Positions 48,161 to 57,558 of a stretch of 64,000 nt of DNA are shown here, one piece after another (the first letter of the stretch is position 1; each line of letters opens with the position of its first letter). The stretch is from contig NZ_CP108081.1 in assembly GCF_036182465.1 (NCBI RefSeq), positions 1,922,001-1,986,000 on the forward strand, given 5' to 3'. Both the position numbers and the translations under genes were made by a program. The stretch comes from Streptomyces sp. NBC_00258. GTDB lineage: Bacteria; Actinomycetota; Actinomycetes; Streptomycetales; Streptomycetaceae. The notes beneath the pieces were generated by a model. The model was not told where the DNA came from and made no database searches. It saw only the letters and a list, made by a program, of their open reading frames with translations.

Positions 48161-51138
48161 GGTGTGTCTCCAGGCTGGTCGGCAGAGGCGGGGGCGGCGG
48201 GGTCGAGCAGTTCCGCGAGATGCAGGGCGCGGGTTCCCCGGCCGCCCGCGAGCTGGTCGAGGTGGTCGATCTGGGTGGCGCAGCTGAAGCCGTCGGCCAC
48301 CACGGTCGGTCTGTCGTCGGCCGCCGCGTCGAGCCGCGGTCGGAGCGACAGGTCGGCGACGGCCATCGAGGTGTCGTAGTGCTGTTCCTCGAAGCCGAAG
48401 TTCCCGGCGAGGCCGCAGCAGCCCTCCGCCTCGGTCACCTCGCGTATCCCGAGGCGGGTCAGCAGATCGCGGGGGCGGCGGCTGCCGAAGGTCGCGTACT
48501 CGTGGCAGTGGGTCTGCAGGAGCACCGACTCCGGCAGCGGTGGCGGGCTCCAGTCGGGTGCGGCGAGGTCGGTCAACGCGCCGGTCAGGGTGTGGACCCG
48601 GGCCGCGACACGCCGCGCGGCCTCGGTGCCGAGCAGTTCGGGCACGTCGCGTTTGAGCGCGGCGGCGCAGCTGGGCTCGGCCACGACGATCGGCAGCTCG
48701 CTGCCGGGTCCGCCGTCGAGCCGGGCCACGGTACGGGCCATGACCCGGCGCGCCACGGACAGTTGGCCGGTGCTGACCCAGGTCAGACCGCAGCACAGGC
48801 CGTCCCGCGCGGCGCTGGGTATCCCTGCGTCGGCGAGCACGCGTGCGGTGGCCCCGGCCACTTGGGGTCGGAAGGCGCGCGTGAAGCTGTCGACGAAGAG
48901 CAGTGCGGTCGGCTCGTCGGTGGCGGACGTGCGCAGTGCGGACCTCAGCGAGCGCCGGGAGGCGAAGGCGGGGATCGTACGTTTCCTGGTGACGCCGCCC
49001 GCACGCGCGAGCAGCCTGCCGGCGGGCCCGCGGAGCAGCGCGTTCAGCGGCCTCGCGATGCGGGTGGCCAGCGCCGAGGTGAACGGCAGCCACCCCAGTG
49101 AGTAGTGGGAGCGGGGTCGGATCCGTCCCCGATAGTGCTGGTGCAGGAACTCCGCCTTGTACGTGGCCATGTCGACGCCCACGGGGCAGTCGGTGGAGCA
49201 GGCCTTGCAGGACAGACACAGGTCGAGGGCGTCGCGGACGTCCGTCGAGCGCCAGCCGTCGTGGACGGTCTCGCCGCGCAGCATCTCCTGGAGTGCCCGT
49301 GCCCGGCCCCGGGTGGAGTCGTTCTCGTCACCGGTGGCGCGGTAGCTGGGGCACATCACGCCGCCGGCCGACGCGTCGGAGCGGCAGCGGCCGATGCCGA
49401 CGCAGCGGCGGGCGGCGCCCGCGAAGCCGTCCTCGTCGTGCGGGAAGGTGAAGAGCGTCGGGCGGCCGTCCGGTACCGGCGGGGCGTGCAGGGCCAGGTC
49501 GGCGTCGAGCGCGGCCGGTGCCACGATGACGCCCGGGTTCAGCAGACCTTCCGGGTCGAAGGCTCGCTTGAAGGCGGCGAACGCCCGGATCATCGGGTCG
49601 CTGTACATCACCTCCAGCAGCTCACCGCGGGCGCGGCCGTCGCCGTGTTCGCCCGAGAGGGTCCCGCCGTGCCGGACGACCAGCGCGGCAGCCTCCTGGA
49701 GGAAGCGGCGGGCGGCGGCCCGGCCGGTGTCCGTGGCGAAGTCGAAGTCGACGCGGACATGGACGCAGCCCGCGCCGAAGTGCCCGTACAGCACGCCGGT
49801 CAGCTCGTGTGTGCCCAGCAGCGCGCGGAAGTCCCGCAGGTAGTCGGCCAGATCCTCCGGGGCGACGGCCGCGTCCTCCCAGCCGGGCCAGGACTCCCCG
49901 CCGTCCAGCAGGCGGGCGGCCAGACCGGCGCCGTCCTCGCGGACCCGCCACAGGGACCGCCTCTCCCCCGGGCTCGCCACCAGCCGCCCGTCGACCATCC
50001 GCCCGCGTGCCTTGAGGGTGTCGAGGAGTCCGGCCGCTCGGGCGGTGACCAACTCCTCCTCGTCACCGTCGAGTTCGACGTACAGCCAGGCGCGTCCGCC
50101 GGGCAGCCCGGTGACGGAGTCCGTTCCCCGGCGGGCGCGCATGGTCGCGACGATGGCCTCGTCCATGCCCTCCACCGCGGTGGGCGACCAGCGCAGGATC
50201 TCCGGTACGTCCTCGGCGGCGTCCACGACGTCGTCGTAGCCGAGTGCCAGCAGGGCGGAGGCCGGAGCCGTCGCCACCAGGCGGACGGTCGCGCCGACGA
50301 CGACCGCGCAGGTGCCCTCGGTACCGACCAGGGCGCGGGCCATGTCGAAGCCGTGCTCGGGCAGCAGGTGCTGGAGCTGGTAGCCGGAGACCTGGCGCGG
50401 GATCCGGCCGAGTTCGGTCCGGATGAGCGCCAGATGATCGGCGACCAACTTCCTTACCTCGTCCGCGAGTCGGGCGACGCGCTCGACGGACGCAGTGTCC
50501 GCGGGATCGGCCGCGCGCAGCCCGCCGTGATCGGCGATCGCATGGACGCCGTCAGCGGTGACGATCTCCAGCGACTCGATGTGACGGCCGGTCCGCCCGT
50601 GGCGTACGGACCGGTTGCCGCACGCGTCGTTGCCGATCATGCCGCCGAGCGTGCACCGGCTGTGCGAGGACGGGTCGGGACCGAAGGTGAGCCCGTGCCG
50701 CCCCGCGGCCGTCCGCAACTCGTCGAGCACGACTCCGGCCTCGACCTCGGCGGTACCGGTCGCGGGATCGATGTCCAGCACGCGGTTCATGTGGCGGGAG
50801 AGGTCCAGGACGACGCCCGGGCCGATCGCGTTGCCGGCCATGCTGGTGCCGCCGCCGCGTGCCGTGACGGGGATGCCCAGTTCCCGGCAGGCGTTCAGTA
50901 CGGCCGCGACATCGGCGGCCGAGCGGGGGAAGGCCACCGCCCGTGGCGGCACCCGGTAGTTGGAGGCGTCGTACGCGTAGGCGGCGATCCTGCCGCCGGT
51001 GTCGACCCGCATCCCGGGGGCGGTCCCGGCGAGCAGCCGCGACAACACCTCGGTGCCGTCGCCCGCCGACGAGCCGGGCCCGCGAGGCGGCAGCGGCGCC
51101 GCCTCGTGGCCCGTGAGAGGGTCCGGACCAGCGCTCAC
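48157..51138 (-). CDS. FAD- and Fe-S-binding oxidoreductase (GlcD/GlpC fusion, YdiJ-like)
   Basis: A 993-residue fusion. The N-terminal FAD part (about 30-490) has RGGGTSMAGNAIGPGVVLDL and the p-cresol-methylhydroxylase-like lobes. The C-terminal part has Fe-S motifs CLSCKACSTDCP, an upstream CVGIGRC...MCPSY segment and CCG-type cysteines (CCGLTW, EGCCGLAGN, THCHEY). This architecture is that of E. coli YdiJ, a D-2-hydroxyglutarate dehydrogenase, and of large D-lactate dehydrogenases. GTG 51138 overlaps the aminotransferase stop. Its place between a GabT- and a GabD-like gene suggests recycling of a 2-hydroxy acid to the 2-oxo acid used by the aminotransferase (inference). Confidence 0.88.
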   Translation of the reverse strand: MSAGPDPLTGHEAAPLPPRGPGSSAGDGTEVLSRLLAGTAPGMRVDTGGRIAAYAYDASNYRVPPRAVAFPRSAADVAAVLNACRELGIPVTARGGGTSMAGNAIGPGVVLDLSRHMNRVLDIDPATGTAEVEAGVVLDELRTAAGRHGLTFGPDPSSHSRCTLGGMIGNDACGNRSVRHGRTGRHIESLEIVTADGVHAIADHGGLRAADPADTASVERVARLADEVRKLVADHLALIRTELGRIPRQVSGYQLQHLLPEHGFDMARALVGTEGTCAVVVGATVRLVATAPASALLALGYDDVVDAAEDVPEILRWSPTAVEGMDEAIVATMRARRGTDSVTGLPGGRAWLYVELDGDEEELVTARAAGLLDTLKARGRMVDGRLVASPGERRSLWRVREDGAGLAARLLDGGESWPGWEDAAVAPEDLADYLRDFRALLGTHELTGVLYGHFGAGCVHVRVDFDFATDTGRAAARRFLQEAAALVVRHGGTLSGEHGDGRARGELLEVMYSDPMIRAFAAFKRAFDPEGLLNPGVIVAPAALDADLALHAPPVPDGRPTLFTFPHDEDGFAGAARRCVGIGRCRSDASAGGVMCPSYRATGDENDSTRGRARALQEMLRGETVHDGWRSTDVRDALDLCLSCKACSTDCPVGVDMATYKAEFLHQHYRGRIRPRSHYSLGWLPFTSALATRIARPLNALLRGPAGRLLARAGGVTRKRTIPAFASRRSLRSALRTSATDEPTALLFVDSFTRAFRPQVAGATARVLADAGIPSAARDGLCCGLTWVSTGQLSVARRVMARTVARLDGGPGSELPIVVAEPSCAAALKRDVPELLGTEAARRVAARVHTLTGALTDLAAPDWSPPPLPESVLLQTHCHEYATFGSRRPRDLLTRLGIREVTEAEGCCGLAGNFGFEEQHYDTSMAVADLSLRPRLDAAADDRPTVVADGFSCATQIDHLDQLAGGRGTRALHLAELLDPAAPASADQPGDTP

Positions 51139-52394
51139 GGCGTCGAGGTTCCGGTTTCCACGGCGGCGGTCCAGGCCCGCAGTCCCTCGTCGATCGCGGT
51201 GTCGTCGACGACGAGCGCCGGGATCATCCGTACGACCTGGTTCCAGGCTCCGCACAGCAGCAGGAGCAGCCCCTCGTCCACCGCGGCCCGTTGCACACGT
51301 GCGGCCGTCGCGGAGTCGGGCTGCCCGTCCTCGGTGACGAACTCGGTGCCGAGCATCAGGCCGAGCCCTCGTACGTCCCCGATGCCGGGGGTGTTCACGG
51401 CGACCGTCTCCAGGCCGGCCCGCAGCCGGGCTCCCATCGCTTCGGCGTTCTCGACGAGCTTCTCGTCGCGTACGACGTCGAGGGTGGCGCAGGCCGCGGC
51501 GCAGGCGACGGCGTTGGCGCCGTAGGTGCCGCCCTGCGAGCCCGGCCAGGCCTTCCTCATCAGTTCCTCGGAGGCGGCGATGCCCGAGAGCGGGAAGCCG
51601 CTGGCCAGCCCCTTGGCGGTGACGAGGATGTCCGGGGTGACACCGAAGTGGTCGTGTCCCCAGAACCGGCCGGTGCGGCCCACTCCCGTCTGCACCTCGT
51701 CCAGGATCAGCAGGAAGCCGTGGCGGTCCGCCCGCTCGCGCAGTCCTTCGAGGAAGGCCTGGTTCGCGGGCACGTAGCCGCCCTCGCCGAGCACCGGCTC
51801 GACGATGATCGCGGCCGTGTCGTCGGGCGAGGAGATCGTCTGGAGCGTGTAGTCGAGCTCCTGGAGGGCGAAGCGGGTGGCGGTCTCCTCGTCCCAGCCG
51901 TACCGGAAGGTCGTGGGGAAGGGAGTGACGACGACCCCGCTCATCAGCGGCGAGAAGCCGGAGCGGAAGCGGGTGCCGGAGGTGGTCATGGAGGCGGCGG
52001 CCACGGTCCGGCCGTGGAAACCGCCGTGGCAGACCAGGACGTTCGGCCGGCCGGTGGCCTGGCGGGCCAGGCGCAGCGCGGCCTCCACCGCCTCACTGCC
52101 GGAGTTCATGAAGAACAGACTGTCCAGCCCGGCCGGCAGCACCTCGCCCAGCCTGTCGACCAGCTGCCGCAGCGGCTGGTGCATGACCGTCGTGTACTGG
52201 CCGTGGATGAGCGTGCCGACCTGCTCCTGGGCTGCGGCGACGACCCTGGGGTGACAGTGGCCGGTGCTGGTGACGCCGATGCCGGCGGTGAAGTCGAGAT
52301 AGCGGCGGCCGTCCTCCCCGTACAGGTGGACGCCCTCGCCCCGGACCGCCACCACGGGCGTGGCCTGGCGAAGGTGCGGCGACAGTGTGGTCAT
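51135..52394 (-). CDS. gabT: Class III aminotransferase (GABA or omega-amino-acid type)
   Basis: A 419-residue PLP enzyme. Blocks: YLDFTAGIGVTSTGHCHPRV, FFMNSGSEAVEAALRLARQA, CHGGFHGRTVAAASMT, ILDEVQTGVGRTG (PLP aspartate region) and the PLP lysine in LVTAKGLASGFPLSG. These match 4-aminobutyrate and acetylornithine/omega-amino-acid aminotransferases. With the ALDH two genes downstream, GABA to succinate is the simplest reading, but other omega-amino acids are possible. ATG 52394 has GGGAGA ahead. It is the first gene of the operon and divergent from PucR. Confidence 0.88.
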   Translation of the reverse strand: MTTLSPHLRQATPVVAVRGEGVHLYGEDGRRYLDFTAGIGVTSTGHCHPRVVAAAQEQVGTLIHGQYTTVMHQPLRQLVDRLGEVLPAGLDSLFFMNSGSEAVEAALRLARQATGRPNVLVCHGGFHGRTVAAASMTTSGTRFRSGFSPLMSGVVVTPFPTTFRYGWDEETATRFALQELDYTLQTISSPDDTAAIIVEPVLGEGGYVPANQAFLEGLRERADRHGFLLILDEVQTGVGRTGRFWGHDHFGVTPDILVTAKGLASGFPLSGIAASEELMRKAWPGSQGGTYGANAVACAAACATLDVVRDEKLVENAEAMGARLRAGLETVAVNTPGIGDVRGLGLMLGTEFVTEDGQPDSATAARVQRAAVDEGLLLLLCGAWNQVVRMIPALVVDDTAIDEGLRAWTAAVETGTSTP

Positions 52395-52475
52395 GTTCGT
52401 CTCCCGGCGCTGTGTCGGATGTCGCTCGGTCGTTTCTCGCTCGGCGTCTTCAGCATTTCCAGGGAGCCGGACCGC

Positions 52476-52522
52476 CACAACGTCTGATCTGTCCGCTCCG
52501 GGCACCGCATTTGGACGTTGTG
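52476..52522. promoter_or_regulatory. Split inverted repeat between pucR-type and aminotransferase genes
   Basis: CACAACGTC (52476-52484) and GACGTTGTG (52514-52522) are exact 9-bp complements on a 38-bp spacing in the 239-bp divergent gap. The placement suits a dimeric or looped regulator such as the adjacent PucR protein. Confidence 0.45.
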
Positions 52523-52633
52523 TCAACCTCCCGGGGCCGGGCAGGTCGTCAACGACCCGGTCAACGGCCGTCGGGCCGGCCTTGCGCAGGTGGCGGGTGC
52601 TTGTCAGAGTGGCCGGGCACGTATGGAGGCACC

Positions 52634-54286
52634 GTGAGTGAGGAACACCGGACGGCCGGGCCGCCGCACGGGAGCGAGCCGGAGGCCGTGACGGGCCGGC
52701 CCCTCACCGTGGGCGACGTGCTGGGGCTTCCCGTGCTGGCCGCGGGGCAGCCCCGGGTCGTCGCCGGCGAGTCCGGTCTCGACCGGCGGGTCCAGTGGGT
52801 GCACATCACCGAGCTCACGGATCCCGCTTCGTTCCTGAAGGGCGGGGAGCTCGTCCTCACCACCGGTATGCCGCTGCCGGAGCAGCCCGCCCAGGTGCGG
52901 CGGTACGTGGACGAGCTCGCGGACATCGGTGCGGCCGCCCTCGTGATCGAGCTGGTCCGCCGGTACCACCGCCCGCCCGAGGCGCTGGTGCACGCCTGCC
53001 GGAGTCGCGGTCTGCCGCTCGTCACCCTGTCCAAGGACGTCAACTTCCTCGAGGTCACCCAGGTCGTCCACGCGCTCATCGTCGGCAACCAGATGCACGC
53101 GATGCGCAGGACCCAGCAGATCCACGAGGCGTTCACCGCGCTGACGCTGCGCGGCGCCTCCCCGGAGGAGGTGGTCCGGGCGGCGGCGGAGACGAGTGGC
53201 CACACCGTCGTGCTGGAGAACCTCGTCCACCACGCGGTGATCTGCGAACCCTCGGGCCATACCGTCGAGGAGGCGCTCTCCGGGTGGGAGCGGCGTTCCC
53301 GGGAGACGCCTCCCTGCGACCACACGGATGTGCTCGGTCCCGAGGACTGGCTCGTGGCACCGGTGGAGTACCGAGGCGAACCGTGGGGCCGCGTCATCAT
53401 GCTCCCCGCCCCGACCCGTACCCCCCGTACCCCGTCGTTCGGCCCCGAGGACGTGGCCGTGCTGGAACGGACGGCGATGACCCTGACGATCGCCCGTCTC
53501 ATCCATGCCACGACCTGGGAGCGGAGCGCGCACCGCAACACGCTGCGGGACATCGCCGAGCAGCGCCACCGCTCCCCCGACGAGGCCCGGGCCCGAGCCG
53601 CCGCCCTGGGTCTGCCCACCGAGGAGTGCCGCTTCCTCGCGGTCCTGATCGACACCCGTACGCACCCGGGCGGCGAGGAGCTGGAAACGCGGCTGGCCGA
53701 GGACCTGCGGACGGTGACCGTGCCCGCCCTCGTGGGCGAACTGGCCCCCGGGCGTGTGGGCGTGCTGCTGTCCCTGCGCTCCTCGGGTTCCTGGCGGCCC
53801 ACGGTCGAACAGCTCGGCCGCACCGCGCAGAACCTGGACGCGGGGGCCGTCGTGAGCGTCGGCTCCGAGGTCACCGACCTCTCCCGAGCCGCCCGTTCCT
53901 TCCGTGAGGCGACGCGCGTCGCGGAGGCGGCCCTGCCGCAGTCCTCGGACAAGCCCTTCTACGAGTTGTCCGACATCGGACTGCGGCACCTCATGTACGC
54001 GCTGCGCCAGGACCCACGCATCCAGAGCTTCGCCGAGCGGCAGCTGGCCCAGCTCATCGACCATGACAGCCGGCACGGCACGAGCCTGCTGACGACGCTG
54101 CGCCACTACCTGGACGCCGCCGGCAACAAGACCACCGCCGCACGCCGGGGCGAACTGTCCCGGCAGACGCTCTACCAACGGCTGCACACCATCGAGCGGC
54201 TGCTCGACCTGGACCTCGAATCCGGCGAGCACCGGACCGAACTGCACGTGGCCCTCATCGCGCTCGACGTGTCCCGGCTGGGCTGA
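52634..54286 (+). CDS. PucR family transcriptional regulator
   Basis: A 550-residue regulator. The N-terminal PucR domain (about 25-150: LTVGDVLGLPVLAAGQPRVV, VQWVHITELTDPASFLKGGE) is followed by a central region and a C-terminal helix-turn-helix of the HTH_30 type (LLTTLRHYLDAAGNKTTAAR, LSRQTLYQRLHTIERLLDLD). PucR proteins control purine, GABA (GabR/PucR-like) and amino-acid catabolism. It is divergent from the aminotransferase operon and very likely controls it. GTG 52634 has GGAGG ahead. Confidence 0.92.
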   Translation: MSEEHRTAGPPHGSEPEAVTGRPLTVGDVLGLPVLAAGQPRVVAGESGLDRRVQWVHITELTDPASFLKGGELVLTTGMPLPEQPAQVRRYVDELADIGAAALVIELVRRYHRPPEALVHACRSRGLPLVTLSKDVNFLEVTQVVHALIVGNQMHAMRRTQQIHEAFTALTLRGASPEEVVRAAAETSGHTVVLENLVHHAVICEPSGHTVEEALSGWERRSRETPPCDHTDVLGPEDWLVAPVEYRGEPWGRVIMLPAPTRTPRTPSFGPEDVAVLERTAMTLTIARLIHATTWERSAHRNTLRDIAEQRHRSPDEARARAAALGLPTEECRFLAVLIDTRTHPGGEELETRLAEDLRTVTVPALVGELAPGRVGVLLSLRSSGSWRPTVEQLGRTAQNLDAGAVVSVGSEVTDLSRAARSFREATRVAEAALPQSSDKPFYELSDIGLRHLMYALRQDPRIQSFAERQLAQLIDHDSRHGTSLLTTLRHYLDAAGNKTTAARRGELSRQTLYQRLHTIERLLDLDLESGEHRTELHVALIALDVSRLG

Positions 54287-54293
54287 CGCCCCT

Positions 54294-55436
54294 TCAGGCA
54301 GCGACTGCGGCGCCCCGCTCTCCCCCCTCTCGGTGGATCGGTGCGTCCGAGGCGGTCAGCGGGACGCCCGTGCCGCCCCGCCGGGCCGCGACGATCTCCG
54401 CCGCGATGGACAGGGCCGTCTCCTCGGGGGTACGGGCGCCGAGGTCGAGGCCGATCGGCGAGCTGAGCCGGGCCAACTCCCCTTCCGTCAGTCCCACTTC
54501 ACGCAGTCGACGTTCACGGTCGGCGTGTGTGCGGCGCGAGCCCATCGCGCCGACGAACGCGACCTGCATCCGCAGGGCCTCCTTCAGAAGGGGCACATCG
54601 AACTTGGCGTCATGGGTGAGCACGCACAGGACAGTGCGGGAGTCGGTCGTGGTGCCTCGCAGGTACCGGTGCGGCCAGTCGACGACGATGTCGTCGGCGT
54701 CGGGAAAGCGGGCCCTGGTGGCGAAGACGGGCCGTGCGTCGCAGACCGTCACGCGGTAGCCGAGGAACTTGCCGACCCGGACCAGCGCGGACGCGAAGTC
54801 GATCGCACCGAAGACGATCATGCGGGGCGGCGGGACGTTCGACTCGACGAGCAGCGTGATGCCGCCCGGACAGTGAGAACCGTCCTCCGACACGTCGACG
54901 GTGCCGGTGCGGCCGGCCTCCAGCATGGCCCGGGCCTGGGCCACCGCCGTCCGGTCCAGCTCGGGGTGACCGCCGAGCCCGCCCTCGTACGACCCGTCGG
55001 GCCGTACGAGCAGCGCCTGGCCCAGGAGTTCGGCCGGGCCTCGGGCGACCCGGGCGAAGGCTGTCGGCTCGCCCCGGGCGGCGGCCGACAGCGCCGACCC
55101 GAACACCGTCCGGGCGGGCCCTGCCGAGCGCACCGGCGTGACCAGGATGTCGATCACCCCTCCGCAGGTCAGCCCGACGGCGAAGGCGTCCTCGTCGCTG
55201 TAGCCGAACCGCTCCAGGACGGCCTCACCGTCTGCCAACGCCTGTTGGCAGAGGTCGTACACCGCTCCTTCCACGCAGCCGCCGGACACCGAGCCGATGA
55301 CCGTGCCCTCGCTGTCGACCGCGAGGGCGGCGCCGGGGCCGCGTGGGGCGCTGCCGCCGACTGCCACGACGGTGGCGACGGCGAACTCCCGGCCCTCCTC
55401 CGCCCAGCCGTGCAACTCCTCACTGATGTCAAGCAT
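54294..55436 (-). CDS. XdhC/CoxI family molybdenum cofactor maturation protein
   Basis: A 380-residue protein. The N-terminal XdhC region includes VATVVAVGGSAPRGPGAALA and SVSGGCVEGAVYD. The C-terminal Rossmann part has MIVFGAIDFASALVRVG and AFVGAMGSRRTHADRERRL. Members bind and sulfurate the molybdenum cofactor before insertion into xanthine-dehydrogenase-type enzymes. Its start overlaps the end of the molybdopterin subunit by 8 bp, so it is the last gene of the four-gene operon and serves that enzyme. It is seven bases from the convergent PucR gene. Confidence 0.9.
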   Translation of the reverse strand: MLDISEELHGWAEEGREFAVATVVAVGGSAPRGPGAALAVDSEGTVIGSVSGGCVEGAVYDLCQQALADGEAVLERFGYSDEDAFAVGLTCGGVIDILVTPVRSAGPARTVFGSALSAAARGEPTAFARVARGPAELLGQALLVRPDGSYEGGLGGHPELDRTAVAQARAMLEAGRTGTVDVSEDGSHCPGGITLLVESNVPPPRMIVFGAIDFASALVRVGKFLGYRVTVCDARPVFATRARFPDADDIVVDWPHRYLRGTTTDSRTVLCVLTHDAKFDVPLLKEALRMQVAFVGAMGSRRTHADRERRLREVGLTEGELARLSSPIGLDLGARTPEETALSIAAEIVAARRGGTGVPLTASDAPIHREGGERGAAVAA

Positions 55437-57558
55437 GCTCGCCCGCCATGAGGACGCGGTCGGGCCGGATGGGCAGGTTCCGGTGGCGTACGCCGGTCGC
55501 GTGCCAGACCGCGTTGGCGATGGCGGCCGCCGCGCCCACGATGCCGACCTCGCCGATGCCCTTGATCCCGACGGGGTCGTCCGGGTCGGGGTCGTCCACC
55601 CAGTCCGCCTCGATGTGCGGTACGTCGGCGTGCGCGGCCACGTGGTAGCCGGCGAGGTCGGCGCCGTAGTGGCCGCCGGTGGCCCGGTCCCGGACCGCTT
55701 CCTCGTGCAGGGCCATGGAGATGCCCCAGGTCATGCCGCCGACGAACTGGTTGCGGGCGGTGAGGGGGTTGACGATCCGGCCCGCCGCGAAGATGCCGAG
55801 CATGCGGCGCACCCGGACCTCGCCCGTGGTGACGTCCACGGCCACCTCGGCGAACTGGGCGCCGAAGGAGTGGCGTTCCTTCGGAGCGAGAGCGCCGATG
55901 GCTTCGGTCGTGTCCGACCGCACCGTGATCCCCTCCGGCGGAATGACGGCGCCCAGGGCGAGCCGCTCCCGCAGTTCGCCGGCCGCGGCGGTGATCGCCC
56001 AGGCCCAGGAGCGGGTGCCCGCCGAGCCGCCCGCGATCATCGCCGGTCCGAGGTCGCTGTCGCCGAGGCGCACGTGGATGTGGTCCGGTGTCACCTCCAG
56101 CGCGTCGGCCGCGATCAGGGTGAGTGCGGTCCGGGCTCCGGTGCCGATGTCCGCCGCGTTGATCCGCACGGTGAACGTTCCGTCCGCCTCCGCCGTGATC
56201 GCCCCCGTGGACGGCATGGCCATCGCACCGAAGGAGGCGGCCGCCGTGCCGGTGCCCAGCAGCCAGCGCCCGTCGCGGCGCAGTCCGGGGCGCGGGTCGC
56301 GGTCAGCCCAGCCGAACCTGCCCGCGCCCTCCTGGAAGCAGGCGAGGAGGTTGCGGCTGCTGAACGGCAGTCCGGACACGGGACCCAGCTCGGGTTCGTT
56401 GCGTGCTCGCAGTTCGATCGGGTCGAGGCCGCACTTCTCGGCGAGTTCGTCGAGCGCCGACTCCAGTGCGAACGACCCCGGTGCCTCGCCCGGCGCACGC
56501 ATCCATGTCGGGGTCGGCACGTCGAGCCGTACGACCCGGTTGGCCGTGTGGTGGGCGTCGGCGTCGTACATCACCCGGGCCACGCCGGCGCTGGGCTCGA
56601 CGAACTCGTGCACGGTCGAGGTGAGGCTCAGCGAGCTGTGATCCAGCGCGCGCAACCGCCCGTCGGCGTCGGCCCCGAGCCTGACCTGCTGCGTGGTGGG
56701 GCTGCGGTAACCGGCCAGCGAGAACATCTGACGGCGGGTCATGACGACCCGGACCGGGCGCTGCAGGGCGGTCGCGGCCATCACCGCGGCCACCTGGTGC
56801 GCACGGACGCCCTTGCTGCCGAAGCCACCACCGACGTGTTCGGACCGCACCCGCACCGAGGCCGGGTCGAGCGAGAACAGGTTCGCCAGTTCGCCCGCGA
56901 CCCATGTCGTGCCCTGATTGGAGTCGACGACCTCGAGCCGGCCGCCTTCCCAGCGGGCCGTCGCCGCGTGGGGCTCCATCGAGTTGTGGTGTTCCTCCGG
57001 GGTGGTGTACTCCTCGTCCACCACGACGGCGGACGAGGCGAGTTCGGCCTCCAGGTCGCCCTTCGCCGTCACGCCCGGCATATGGCCCTCCGCCGCGTAC
57101 GCGTCCGGGTGCCCGGCCGAGAAGTCGACGTCGTGCGGTTCTTCCTCGTAATGCACCACGAGGGCTTCGGCCGCCTCCCTGGCCTGCTCGGAGGTGTCGG
57201 CGACGACCAGGGCGACCGGCCAGCCCATGTGCGGCACCCGGTCGTGCTGGAAGACGGCCGCCGTCGGATCCGGCTTGCTCCCGAGCAGGCCCGGGTAGTC
57301 GGTCTCGACCCGCGGGGCGTTCTCGTGGTGCAGGACCGCGAGCACGCCCGGCATGCCGAGTACAGGCGCGGTGTCCACCGAGCGGACGCGGCCCCGGGCG
57401 ACGGTCGACAACATCAGCCAGCCGTGGGCGAGTTCGGCGAAGGGGATCTCTCCGGCGTAGCGGGCCGCTCCGGTGACCTTGTCGCGGCCCTCGACGCGGG
57501 TGTGCGCGGTGCCGACGGCTCCCTTCACCGCCCTGGTGCCGGTCGTGACGGTGGTCAT
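55429..57558 (-). CDS. Molybdopterin-binding subunit of xanthine/aldehyde oxidoreductase (PaoC/YagR type)
   Basis: A 709-residue large subunit. It shows VEGRDKVTGAARYAGEIPF, VRSEHVGGGFGSKGVRAHQV (cofactor loop), RINAADIGTGARTALTLIAA and the catalytic glutamate in GIKGIGEVGIVG near the C-terminus. The size matches PaoC rather than the larger XdhA/B fusions. It hydroxylates an aldehyde or heteroaromatic substrate at Mo and passes electrons to the Fe-S and FAD subunits. ATG 57558 overlaps the FAD gene's stop by 4 bp and has GGAGG ahead. Confidence 0.92.
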   Translation of the reverse strand: MTTVTTGTRAVKGAVGTAHTRVEGRDKVTGAARYAGEIPFAELAHGWLMLSTVARGRVRSVDTAPVLGMPGVLAVLHHENAPRVETDYPGLLGSKPDPTAAVFQHDRVPHMGWPVALVVADTSEQAREAAEALVVHYEEEPHDVDFSAGHPDAYAAEGHMPGVTAKGDLEAELASSAVVVDEEYTTPEEHHNSMEPHAATARWEGGRLEVVDSNQGTTWVAGELANLFSLDPASVRVRSEHVGGGFGSKGVRAHQVAAVMAATALQRPVRVVMTRRQMFSLAGYRSPTTQQVRLGADADGRLRALDHSSLSLTSTVHEFVEPSAGVARVMYDADAHHTANRVVRLDVPTPTWMRAPGEAPGSFALESALDELAEKCGLDPIELRARNEPELGPVSGLPFSSRNLLACFQEGAGRFGWADRDPRPGLRRDGRWLLGTGTAAASFGAMAMPSTGAITAEADGTFTVRINAADIGTGARTALTLIAADALEVTPDHIHVRLGDSDLGPAMIAGGSAGTRSWAWAITAAAGELRERLALGAVIPPEGITVRSDTTEAIGALAPKERHSFGAQFAEVAVDVTTGEVRVRRMLGIFAAGRIVNPLTARNQFVGGMTWGISMALHEEAVRDRATGGHYGADLAGYHVAAHADVPHIEADWVDDPDPDDPVGIKGIGEVGIVGAAAAIANAVWHATGVRHRNLPIRPDRVLMAGEHA

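Noticed and set aside
49105..51525. 806-codon plus-strand ORF opposite the FAD/FeS gene
   Set aside because: Shadow of the minus-strand FAD/FeS and aminotransferase genes; Arg/Gly/Val-rich with no family motif.
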